A stretch of DNA of 64,000 bases, taken from Bacteroidota bacterium (GTDB lineage: Bacteria > Bacteroidota > Bacteroidia > Bacteroidales > F082). The stretch lies in contig JAHLLA010000012.1 of assembly GCA_020444415.1 (NCBI GenBank), positions 1 to 64,000 of the forward strand. Direction: 5' to 3'. The position numbers were made by a program, and so were the translations under genes. Below the pieces are notes generated by a model. It ran no database searches. It saw nothing but the letters and a program-made list of their open reading frames with translations, and was not told the origin of the DNA. Positions 55,600-64,000 of this stretch are shown one piece after another (position 1 is the first letter of the stretch; the number at the start of each line of letters is the position of its first letter).

Positions 55600-56373
55600 T
55601 TATTTAGTAATCGTAACTGTTATTTCAGCGGCAATATTAAGTGCTGTTGTAAATGTGCTTATATCAGTATATAATCTTCCGTCTTTTCCTGAATAATGTC
55701 CATGTCCAATAACTTTCAGGCTGGTTTTATCCGTTGTACCTGAGGTATCGATTTCACCTGCATAAATAATAGATGGCTGCGATGATGTTTTATAATCCTT
55801 ATCATCCGTGTATTTAGTATTGGACCAGTAATCATTCCAGTCCCAGGTTTGGTTGATTTCCAATAGAATATTGAATGAATCAGGTAAATCTGCAGAAGTG
55901 GATGTTCTTAGTACGAAATTTCCTTTTGGTGTTGCGCTGCTAATGGCATCAGTAACAGGATTTTCAGGTGTTGGAATGAATAAACTATCCCTGCTGACCA
56001 CATTTCTTTTATGCGACCAATAGGGCAGGGCAGCTGGCCGCAGTGCTTCTCCTTTCTCATTTTTCCACGAGCCGTCACCAGCGTCTGCATAACCGTATAT
56101 ACCTGAAGAAATATATTCAGTAACAAAAACTGTTTCTATGTAAGCTCCATTATTGTCCTCAAGCCAAATAGCAAATGTTGGATGGTTATGGCTCTTGCCT
56201 TTTAGAAAGTTTAGTTCGATTTTCATTTGTCCCTGATCGTAATTAATATAAAGGGTATCGCTTTGTTGGAGCTCATTATTTTTTTTCGACTGTGCCACTG
56301 CTATCGAAAAGGACAGAAACGATATGATCAACAAAAAGATGTTGGGGGATATCTTAAAATTATGCTTTTTCAT
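55600..56373 (-). CDS. DUF2271 domain-containing exported protein
   Basis: A 257-residue protein from ATG 56373, with a signal peptide (1-27, ending SIAVAQ). The DUF2271 domain includes IWLEDNNGAYIETVFVTEY, GDGSWKNEKGEALRPAALPYW and a late WDWNDYWS. Family members are periplasmic and of unknown biochemistry, often near iron-uptake genes. An upstream start at 56463 would overlap MerR and lack a signal peptide, so 56373 is preferred. It sits between the MerR regulator and a TonB receptor. Confidence 0.85.
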   Translation of the reverse strand: MKKHNFKISPNIFLLIISFLSFSIAVAQSKKNNELQQSDTLYINYDQGQMKIELNFLKGKSHNHPTFAIWLEDNNGAYIETVFVTEYISSGIYGYADAGDGSWKNEKGEALRPAALPYWSHKRNVVSRDSLFIPTPENPVTDAISSATPKGNFVLRTSTSADLPDSFNILLEINQTWDWNDYWSNTKYTDDKDYKTSSQPSIIYAGEIDTSGTTDKTSLKVIGHGHYSGKDGRLYTDISTFTTALNIAAEITVTITK

Positions 56374-56440
56374 CAGAGTAAGGATTGGGTTACTAACTAC
56401 TTTGGTGTTGAAAGAATTAACAATCAGATGAATCATTTGT

Positions 56441-57331
56441 TCATTTGATTTTGGTGAATTCAATAATCTTTTCAGGGTCTGTTATAGCCTGAAAATTTTT
56501 GGGTAATTGCAAGCTTTCAATCAGTTGTTTGTTACCCGTAATAAATATTTGCAACGAATTGAATTCATTTGATAGCTGGTCAATATAACTTTGTAAAAAG
56601 TCTGTGGGCCGGGTTTGTATCAGGAAAAATAGCAGTTGTGAAGGACTACATTCATTTACGGTATCCACTACGTTCACCATGGGAACTTTCTGACCCAGAT
56701 AGATCACCTTTCTGCCAGCCTGTCTTAAGATGAAATTAGCCATCAATAGTCCAATTTCATGGTCTTCATAATCAGGAAGAAATAATACAATTGGCTTTTG
56801 ATCACCTTCAGCGGGAGGAAGCGCATCAATGGCAGAATAGAGCTTTTGTTTCACCATATTAGAGATAAAATGTTCCTGGGCCGGGTTTAAATTTTCTGTC
56901 GACCACAACAGGCCAACCCTGTTCAAAACAGGAATAAGAACTTTTATGTAAGCATCTTTGATTCCATATTTCATTATAGCACTTGAAAACAGCTTGTCAA
57001 AAGAAGGTTCGTTGAAATCCAGCCCCGCATTGATTAGCTGACTGATATACGAATCAGCTACCACATCATCTTTGGATTCCGCTGCAAGTCTTTTGTTGAT
57101 TTCATTATTGAGTTCATCCGGAGAGAGTTTGCTGATCTTTGAAATTTTCATGCCAGCGTTCATTAAAGCAGCGATGTTAATGAGTTTACGCATGTCGTCA
57201 TTACTGTAATATCGAATATTAGTAGGTGTTCTGGATGGCTCAATTACATTATATCTCTTCTCCCAGATACGAATGGTGTGTGCTTTTATACCTGTCAGAT
57301 TCTCAAGGTCGGCTATTGAATAGGTAATCAT
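56441..57331 (-). CDS. MerR-type regulator with cobalamin-binding domain (CarH/LitR-like)
   Basis: A 296-residue protein. The N-terminal MerR winged helix (about 1-72) has TIRIWEKRYNVIEPSRTPTNIRYYS. The middle helical domain carries W143-x9-E153-H154, the signature that contacts the adenosyl group in CarH/LitR photoreceptors. H191 in EDHEIG would be the lower cobalamin ligand, 48 residues after the Trp, close to the 46 in Thermus CarH. Position 144 is Ser, where that CarH has His132, the light-state second ligand. It probably represses its own operon in response to adenosylcobalamin and perhaps light (inference). Confidence 0.85.
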   Translation of the reverse strand: MITYSIADLENLTGIKAHTIRIWEKRYNVIEPSRTPTNIRYYSNDDMRKLINIAALMNAGMKISKISKLSPDELNNEINKRLAAESKDDVVADSYISQLINAGLDFNEPSFDKLFSSAIMKYGIKDAYIKVLIPVLNRVGLLWSTENLNPAQEHFISNMVKQKLYSAIDALPPAEGDQKPIVLFLPDYEDHEIGLLMANFILRQAGRKVIYLGQKVPMVNVVDTVNECSPSQLLFFLIQTRPTDFLQSYIDQLSNEFNSLQIFITGNKQLIESLQLPKNFQAITDPEKIIEFTKIK

Positions 57332-57332
57332 T

Positions 57333-57368
57333 ATTTGTTTAGTTTTTAAGTTTGATAGCTAAACAAAT
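57333..57368. promoter_or_regulatory. Inverted repeat ATTTGTTTAG-N16-CTAAACAAAT at the MerR promoter
   Basis: Perfect 10-base arms with a 16-base spacer directly upstream of the merR ATG. The outer arm overlaps the -7 element TATATTTG (57371-57364), so a bound regulator would block transcription. A second, looser pair, TGTTTAA (57381-57387) and TTAAACA (57415-57421), lies upstream. Probable autoregulatory operator. Confidence 0.65.
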
Positions 57369-57371
57369 ATA
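57364..57371 (-). promoter_or_regulatory. Promoter -7 element (TATATTTG, minus strand) of merR
   Basis: Exact TAnnTTTG match, overlapping the outer arm of the inverted repeat, 32 bases upstream of the start codon. Confidence 0.6.
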
Positions 57372-57469
57372 AAACAACTTTGTTTAAAAAAATCAGGTTT
57401 TTTTTCATAAAAGGTTAAACAAATCACAAAAGGTTCGCTACCAGTTTGTTGCGATGAGAAAGCACTTTT

Positions 57470-57934
57470 TTACTCTTCCAATTTTTTTAGGATTCTCAAA
57501 GTTTCTTTAACAATTACAGGGATACATTCTTCAATATCAGGGGTTAATTCAACACTCATTTTCTGTTCAGGATGAATTGTGCATGTGATCAGGTATAGGG
57601 AAGGGACTTTCTCGAGAAGTATGGAAGATTCAATCATATCTTTCAGTCCTAATTCATGTGTGCTTAATGATTTTGGAAAATCTTTGGCAAATTTGGGTTG
57701 AATTGTGTTGACAGTTCCTGGAGGATCGTTGGTTAAGGCTGCATCAATAATGATCATTGTCTGGTAATCCTGGAAAAGTGAAAGCAATACAAAACCACCT
57801 GTTCCACCGTCCAACAAGTCGACATGATCAGGCCATTTCATCTTCTCCATTTCTTTTAGAGAGTGAACGCCTATTCCTTCATCCTGAAGGAGTATGTTTC
57901 CCAATCCAAGTATCAATATTTTATGCTTCATCAT
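57470..57934 (-). CDS. Hydrogenase maturation protease (HyaD/HycI family)
   Basis: A 154-residue endopeptidase from ATG 57934 that clips the large-subunit C-terminus of [NiFe] hydrogenase after nickel insertion. Motifs present are GLGNILLQDEGIGVH (Ni-contact acidic residue), DGGTGG (second acidic ligand) and STHELGL (histidine ligand). TTG 57952 is a weaker alternative start. The start overlaps the antiporter stop by 14 bases, implying coupling. No hydrogenase structural genes are visible here. Confidence 0.88.
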   Translation of the reverse strand: MMKHKILILGLGNILLQDEGIGVHSLKEMEKMKWPDHVDLLDGGTGGFVLLSLFQDYQTMIIIDAALTNDPPGTVNTIQPKFAKDFPKSLSTHELGLKDMIESSILLEKVPSLYLITCTIHPEQKMSVELTPDIEECIPVIVKETLRILKKLEE

Positions 57935-59552
57935 CTTTATTAGAGATGCCAATTGTTAGATTATCTTTTGTTTTAACAAATCGATCCGCAAAATCTTCTC
58001 CCAGTCTGTCATAGTAATTATAAACGAAGTCGGCACCTGCTTTTATTAATTCAGCAGTTTCATCCTTAAACTTACTGGTAACGCCGGCAACAAACTTTCG
58101 TTCCGGTAGCGATGATATCTCTTTAGCGACATTCACATTAGATTTATGGTCAGACATGGCAATGAATACCATTTTAATTTTTGATCTTTTAGCATTTTCC
58201 CAAAATGTGCTATCGGTAGCATCTCCCCAAAAAACATTTTTATTTCCAGCCTGGAGTTTTTCAACCAGTTCCATGTCGTAATCAATGCCCATCACCTTGT
58301 CAGCATGAAGTTTGTGTAAATGTTCATAAACAACCCGCCCGATACGGCCCATGCCGCAAATAAGGTATTCGGTATTTCCTAAATCCATCAATTCATCGTC
58401 GGGATGAACACAATTTTTATTTAATAATGCAATGTAGGGCCTGTATTTGTTAAAAATTTGATGCGCCCTTGTATTTAAAGGTGAATTTATAAGAAATGAA
58501 AATGATAAAGCCAATGCAAGTATGGTCATCCATTGTTCAGATATCAACCCTTCTGCAGCGCTTATAGAAACTACAATTAATCCAAATTCGCTATAGTTTG
58601 TTAAGCTGAGTGATGTAAGCCAGGAAGAGCGTGCTCTTAGGTTAAACCTTGTAAACAACACCATAAAGAACGCTCCCTTCAGATTTAATAACAAGACAAG
58701 GATCAGTGCAATAATTAAATCTATTCCGGTAGGAAAACCAGAAAGCCCAATCTGTAAGAAGAACGCAACCAGGAAAAAATCTTTATATCCCATCATATGT
58801 CTGGCGAGTTCTTTAGCTCTTTCATGTGGAGCAAGAATGGCTCCAATAATCAGGGCACCCAGGTCAGCTTTTAATCCAAATAATTTAAAACTCATGGCGC
58901 CTGCTACGAAAGCAGCAAAAAAACCAAACAGGGTAAAAAGTTCCCCGTGATCGATAGAGTTGATCAGTTTCAGCAATATAAACCGCACTATGAACAGATA
59001 AAAAGGAAGTGCCAGAAGCCAAAGTGACAATTCACCTTGCCCTGTGATTGTGAGGTAAAGAACTGCGGCTATATCCTGCATTACCAGAATGCCAATGGTG
59101 ACCTTTCCATGAAAAGAGTTTACCTCGCCTCTATCTTCCAGTATCTTAATCGCGAATACGGTGCTTGAAAAACTGAGAGCAAATCCGATAATAAGTGCAG
59201 TTGAGAATTCAATGTTTGCTAATAAATAAAGGCCCGAAAAACTCAAACCGAAAATAACCAGCCCGAAAAACAAACTCATCAGGGTCATTTGTATGGATGT
59301 GGCGAGCCATATTTCAGGTGCCAGAAGCGACTTGATATTTAATTTCAATCCAATAGTGAAAAGTAGCAGCATCACACCCAGGTTTGAAACCGCTTCGAGA
59401 GCTTCGCCACCTGCATTAAATCCTGCAAAGTTCAGCGCAAAACCAGCTGTTAGAAAACCTACCAGGGGCGGCAGATTGATTTTTCTGGCAAGAAGCCCGC
59501 CAATAAAGGCAACGCTAATCCATGTCGCATCTAAATACCAGGTGTCTAACAT
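57921..59552 (-). CDS. KefB/YbaL-like cation:proton antiporter with TrkA-N domain
   Basis: A 543-residue membrane protein. About 12 hydrophobic segments (1-375) form the Na+/H+ exchanger-type core, with FSSTVFAIKILEDRGEVNS and LGALIIGAILAPHERAKEL typical of CPA2 members. The C-terminal TrkA-N Rossmann domain (about 390-520) has the nucleotide loop ICGMGRIGRVVYEHL and FWGDATDS. Likely moves K+ or Na+ against protons under nucleotide or glutathione-type control. Overlaps the hydrogenase protease gene downstream. Confidence 0.92.
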   Translation of the reverse strand: MLDTWYLDATWISVAFIGGLLARKINLPPLVGFLTAGFALNFAGFNAGGEALEAVSNLGVMLLLFTIGLKLNIKSLLAPEIWLATSIQMTLMSLFFGLVIFGLSFSGLYLLANIEFSTALIIGFALSFSSTVFAIKILEDRGEVNSFHGKVTIGILVMQDIAAVLYLTITGQGELSLWLLALPFYLFIVRFILLKLINSIDHGELFTLFGFFAAFVAGAMSFKLFGLKADLGALIIGAILAPHERAKELARHMMGYKDFFLVAFFLQIGLSGFPTGIDLIIALILVLLLNLKGAFFMVLFTRFNLRARSSWLTSLSLTNYSEFGLIVVSISAAEGLISEQWMTILALALSFSFLINSPLNTRAHQIFNKYRPYIALLNKNCVHPDDELMDLGNTEYLICGMGRIGRVVYEHLHKLHADKVMGIDYDMELVEKLQAGNKNVFWGDATDSTFWENAKRSKIKMVFIAMSDHKSNVNVAKEISSLPERKFVAGVTSKFKDETAELIKAGADFVYNYYDRLGEDFADRFVKTKDNLTIGISNKDDEA

Positions 59553-59620
59553 CCTATTTTGTTATTCGTTATTGTTGGTGTAAAATCAATCGCAAGTTAA
59601 CAAATGATAGGTTAATGAAG

Positions 59621-60136
59621 TTAATTATTTATCCTGACACCGGGTGATGTGAAAGCAAAACGGTAGTTATCAAGGTTTCCCATCATAATGCTTTCGATGA
59701 AAGGATGATTTTTCAAATTTGCATTTGCCGTATAACGGACCACAAAATTGGCTCCTGTACCACCTTCTTTTTCTGATTCCTCCACAATATATTCCATCGA
59801 TTCCATAGGTCTCAATACCAATACCTGGTCGATATATTGTCGTAATAAAATCCCATGGCTACTGTAATAATCAATATGAGTAAAGTATAAAGTGTCAGTA
59901 AAGCTGATATTTCGCAAACTAAGAATCACGGTAAAGAAGGTTTTCTTCTCCTGGCTTTCATAATAAAGATCTGAGTAGGCGGGCACATACACGCTTTCGT
60001 CTATCTCCATTTCAGGTAAGGCCGATTTGTCGATGTACAAAACATTTTGATGGTCGTATTGCAGTTTGAATTTATTTTCCTGGCAAGAAGTAAATACAAT
60101 GGCCAGAAAACTGACTAATATAGTTGTGCGTAACAT
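59621..60136 (-). CDS. DUF3124 lipoprotein
   Basis: A 171-residue protein with a lipoprotein signal (lipobox Cys18 in VFTSC) and a DUF3124 domain: VYVPAYSDLYY, FFTVILSLRNISFTDTLYFTHIDYYSSHG and GGTGANFVVRY. The family is periplasmic and uncharacterised. Has its own promoter, TATCTTTG at 60160-60153. Confidence 0.85.
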   Translation of the reverse strand: MLRTTILVSFLAIVFTSCQENKFKLQYDHQNVLYIDKSALPEMEIDESVYVPAYSDLYYESQEKKTFFTVILSLRNISFTDTLYFTHIDYYSSHGILLRQYIDQVLVLRPMESMEYIVEESEKEGGTGANFVVRYTANANLKNHPFIESIMMGNLDNYRFAFTSPGVRINN

Positions 60137-60152
60137 ATTAAAAAGGTTTTTT

Positions 60153-60160
60153 CAAAGATA
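60153..60160 (-). promoter_or_regulatory. Promoter -7 element (TATCTTTG, minus strand)
   Basis: Exact TAnnTTTG match 16 bases upstream of the DUF3124 gene start. Confidence 0.6.
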
Positions 60161-60250
60161 CTTATTCTCCTGTTCACCATTACCTGGTCTGCATCAATAA
60201 AGTGCAATGGTGTGGCTTTTTTGCCACGGTGCAAAATGATCCCCAAACAA

Positions 60251-60278
60251 TTTGTTACTATTTAATGAACTATTTTCG
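60251..60278 (+). promoter_or_regulatory. Putative promoter TTTG-N16-TATTTTCG
   Basis: TTTG (60251-60254) and TATTTTCG (60271-60278), a -7 variant also found before the K+ channel gene. It ends 27 bases before ATG 60306, supporting that codon as the natural start of the TamB-like gene. Confidence 0.4.
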
Positions 60279-60305
60279 CAATGGCATAACCTTTGGGTTG
60301 AGAAT

Positions 60306-63300
60306 ATGAGTAAATATTCATTATCATTACCATCAAAATTAAATACCTGATAAGAATTTTAAAAATACTGGCATGGTTTATCGGTTCAGTAGTCGTTTTA
60401 CTGATATTGATCAATATTGCTATTCGGGTACCCGCCGTCCAGAATTTCATTGTGCAACGGGTCATCAGCACATTATCAGAAAGAATAGGTGCCGAAATTG
60501 AGCTCGACAGGGTGCTTGTAAAATTTCCCAAGACGGTTGTGCTTGAAGGTTTATTTGTTGAAGATTTAAAAAGCGATACCCTTTTGAATCTCGGTAAACT
60601 TGAAGTGAATGTTGACATTTGGGCTTTATTGGGAAAAAAAATCCACATTAAACAGCTGGGTCTTTATAAAACGGACGTAAATATTTTACGGGGTCAGGCG
60701 GATAGTACATTTAATTTTAATTTCATAGTGGACGCCTTTTCATCCGATGGGCCAACTGCTCCAAAAGACAGTAAAAGCACCCCCTGGGAATTTTCGATCG
60801 GGAAACTTAGTCTGGAGCAAACCGGGTTTCGATATCTTGATAGCCTGTCAGGAATTAACATCCGCTCGGATATAGGAATGCTCAGCATTCATATGAATGA
60901 ATTGAGATTAGACACCCTCATTTTTGAGGTGAATGAGATCGTGCTTGAAAATTCAAATATTCAAATGCAGAATTACGGAAACCCGGCACCCGGTAATGAT
61001 ACATCAACAGTAAGTTTACCCCATGTAATGGTGCATGTAGTTCGACTGGCTGATGTGAACTTTGATATGCATGATGCTAACTCAGGTTTTCAACTAAAAA
61101 CAATGACTAAAAGGTTGCAGGTTCAATTTGAGGATTTGGATTTTCAGGACCAAAATGTAGCTATTAATAAACTGAATTACACGAATTCGGATATCTATAT
61201 AAAGTACGAAGGATCTATTGAAAAACCCGACAATCAAACCCAGGCTACTGGTAATGACCTGATACCTTTTACGACATGGAGCATCTCATCAAATACCTTA
61301 TCACTCCAACAAATAAATGTCGAACTCCACAATTCAGCTTTGCCTGATTCGGCTGCCGGATTTGATCCCAATCACTTATCAATAGCAGGTTTTGATCTGA
61401 AAGCAGAAAATGTGTCGTATACCGGCTCCAATATCAGTGCAGATGTGAAAAAAATGACTCTTACAGAAAATCATGGATTTGCGGTCTCGGAGTTTAAAGC
61501 TCTTATGTCAGTTACTGATACAACAGCAAATGTGGATGACCTCCTTCTTAAGACAGGAAAGACAGAAATGCATCTCACCGCTGAAACCCGGTTTTCTGCT
61601 CTAACAGATATCAGTGAACATCCTGAAAAAGTATACGTCGAACTTCAAACAGAAATTAAACGATTAGATACCGCTGATATTCAATATTTTGTAAGTGGTT
61701 TGTTTGACTCACTTCCTGTGAATATTCAACCATTGCAGACCCTGTCACTAAAAGCAAAGGCGAAAGGAAGCCTGGATCATTTTAATGTCAGTCAATTTGA
61801 AATGAATATGCTTGACTCAACCTATTTGAATTTGGAAGGAACTGTTTCCGATTTGATGGATATGGAGAACTTTGCTATTGACTTACCACGTTTTCAAATG
61901 GCAACAAGCCGCACCGAATTGCAACAGCTACTTGCTGATTCATTGCTGCCCGATGGCATTACCATCCCTGCCCAAATCGAGGTGAATGCAAATTTAAATG
62001 GTTATAAAAATGGGTTTGAGACGGATGCAAACATACTCACCTCATTCGGAAATATTGAGATGAAAGGAAAGTTGACCCATATGAATTCATCACACCCTGT
62101 ATATGAAGCCTCAATCAGTAGCGAACCATTTGGTCTGGGAGCCTTTTTAAACGACACAACTGCTTTTGGCCAGTTGGCCATTAGCATTGAAGCGAAAGGT
62201 AAAGGATTCGAACCGGAGACCATGTCAGCCGATGCCCGAGTAATGATCAACACATTCGATTTTCAAGGATACAAATATGATAGCATTTACCTGGAAGCGG
62301 GTGCTGAATCCGGAAAATACACACTCAAAGCGGATGTAAAAGATACCTATCTTGATTTTGAAATGGAAGGCACATTCATCTATGATGCCGAAGGATCAGA
62401 ACTTGACCTGCTGGCGGTGTTAAACGGCGTCAATATGCAACAACTGAATATCAGCAATGATGATATCAGAGCGAAAGGAAAACTGGAAGCCCATCTGTCG
62501 GGGAACTCAATTGATAATTTGAATGGTAATATCGAAACAAGAGACATTCTGATTATTAAAAATGATGAATTGTTTCGGGTTGATTCTCTCATTTTTGTTT
62601 CGATCAATGACTCGGTAAGGAGTGAATTGAGCATCGAATCTGATTTTCTTTCCGCTGCCTACAAAGGCACCATAAATCCAACTAAATTAACCTCTTCTTT
62701 AGAGGATCACCTGAACCGTTATTTTTTAATAGGTCAGGATACAGCTCGTATACCGGGCAATGAAAATTTCGATTTCGAACTACATATTAAAAGCTCATCC
62801 CTTTTAATGCAGGTGCTGGTTCCGCGTCTCGAAAAGCTTGAGCCGGGAAAGGTAACCGGTAAATTTGATGAAAGCACGCAACAATTGTCGGTAAACGTCG
62901 ATCTGCCTGTAATTGGTTACGATGGATACGAGGTAAAAAACCTGAAAGCCTCTCTGAATTCGGGTACAGACCAGTTGGATTTTTCGCTTGCTATCAATAC
63001 CTTAAGTGCATTTGACTATTTTGTATCTGATATAAGTCTGCAAACACAAGTTTCCGACAATAAGATCGAAGGCAGGTTTCAGATTGAAGAAAACGATGAA
63101 CAATCTGCCTATAATATTCCGTTCGTAATACAGCAATCCGATTCTTCTTATTTGTTGACATTTGGCGATGATATTGTTCTTAATTCGGATACATGGAAGT
63201 TGGCAAGCGGTCGGGAAGTAGACTTAAACAACCTGGCATCAGGAAAGTATGACATCCGGCTCACCAGCAATGGTCAGGCACTGCAACTGGCAGGAACCGG

Positions 63301-64000
63301 GCAAAAATTCACGGCCACGATGGAAGATTTTCGCCTGTCTAATTTTGGAAATATACTGAATACATCAGACGGTACAATACTCGTTCAGGCGCTGGTGAAT
63401 GGCGATTTAATAATTGAAAAAGGAGCTGATTTTGATTCCATCAGCGCAGATTTTATGTTCAGGGATTTTAAGATTCTTGAAAATTCATTAGGTAATATGA
63501 GGTTCAACCTGAAAAAATACCAACCCGATTTCATGAGTGCTGAGCTTCAAGTGAGTGGCAACAACGACCTCAGTTTAAAACTGAATAAAATTCCCCTCGA
63601 TACCAGCAATACCATTGATGGCCGACTCGTTATCGAACGGTTTGAACTGCAAACCGTCAACGGTTTTATGCCACAGGCATCTGACAGTCTGAAAGGATAT
63701 ATCACAGGAGAATTATCTATTACGAACACCACAAAGCAACCTGCATTGAACGGCGAAATTACTTTTGAGGGTGTACATACCTACCTGAAAAGCTATGGCA
63801 CCTTTATCAGTGCTGATGGGCAAAAAATAAAAATCGTAAATAATAATATCGAATTCCCTGATTTTACCCTGAATGATAAGAACAATGGAAAACTGGTGTT
63901 GAATGGTAATATTCAAAATAAAAACTTCAACGATTTCCAATTTGATGTACATCTGAATGCAACCAGGTTTATGGCTGTTGACAAGCCGAAAAAAGGTCAG
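60306..64000 (+). CDS. TamB-domain translocation/assembly protein, 3' end outside window; start region apparently frameshifted
   Basis: A reading frame open from 60314 to the window end encodes over 1200 residues: an N-terminal membrane anchor (LKILAWFIGSVVVLLILINIA), then AsmA/TamB-like beta-rich sequence, with DUF490-type sequence near the end (LNATRFMAVDKPKK). TamB links inner and outer membranes and moves lipids or assists outer-membrane assembly. That frame has no ATG, GTG or TTG before the anchor. ATG 60306 lies in another frame (MSKYSLSLPSK) that would join the main frame if the A4 run at 60335-60338 had one more A, or by a -1 slip there. An ATT start at 60338 is the other option. Confidence 0.85.

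Noticed and set aside
1-64000. tRNA, rRNA, CRISPR arrays or insertion sequences
   Set aside because: No cloverleaf-like gene, rRNA-like stretch, regularly spaced repeat array, transposase or terminal inverted repeats were recognised by eye.

Overview
The window looks like a chromosomal segment of a member of the Bacteroidota, probably an anaerobic or facultative, possibly marine, Bacteroidia-type organism (inference). Three things point there: gene content (type IX secretion C-terminal domains, TonB-dependent receptors with CarboxypepD-like N-termini, DUF5686, a roughly 1100-residue SecA with a zinc tail, Haem_bd proteins), the near-universal use of the Bacteroidota -7 promoter element TAnnTTTG just upstream of genes, and the lack of obvious Shine-Dalgarno sites. 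Base composition is AT-rich throughout. No tRNA, rRNA, CRISPR array, insertion sequence or prophage was seen.

Layout. 1-9.1 kb is a housekeeping block on the + strand: coaD, a TlpA-like thioredoxin protein, secA, a patatin/beta-barrel protein, pyrH and frr. 9.1-20 kb is mixed: a holin-like/YtxH pair, a lipoprotein alpha/beta hydrolase, an AI-2E transporter, a DUF5686 outer-membrane protein, a MazG-like hydrolase, a THUMP RNA methyltransferase with a long charged tail, an M20 dipeptidase and a SpoU methyltransferase. The gaps here hold degenerate interspersed repeats. 20-23.8 kb encodes two T9SS cargo proteins with matched promoters. 23.8-35.6 kb is transport and envelope: a POT-like MFS carrier, an HhH protein, an AGCS symporter, a GT4 glycosyltransferase, a PEMT/ICMT-like methyltransferase, EamA, a saccharopine dehydrogenase-like protein, a second AI-2E protein and an SLC12-like carrier. 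35.7-45.3 kb is metabolic: a FakA-FakB-like fusion, an NDP-forming acyl-CoA synthetase, an Mpv17-like protein, an aminotransferase, a SMUG-like glycosylase and a complete four-subunit 2-oxoacid:ferredoxin oxidoreductase. Aminotransferase, oxidoreductase and acyl-CoA synthetase together could form an amino-acid fermentation route that yields ATP and reduced ferredoxin (inference).

45.3-50.7 kb carries two haem-binding proteins, a K+ channel, a CYTH-like pair, a DUF1573 protein, a second aminotransferase and HypA. 50.7-57.4 kb is the most interesting part: two paralogous TonB-dependent receptors, a DUF2271 protein and a MerR-type regulator with a cobalamin-binding domain that keeps the W-x9-EH signature of the CarH/LitR B12 photoreceptors. 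The regulator promoter and the first receptor promoter share an inverted repeat, TGTTTAR-N16-YTAAACA, with identical spacing, which suggests an autoregulated local regulon not described by the gene families alone. 57.4-60.1 kb has a hydrogenase maturation protease, a KefB-type antiporter and a DUF3124 lipoprotein. The window ends inside a TamB-like gene whose start region looks frameshifted at an A4 run.
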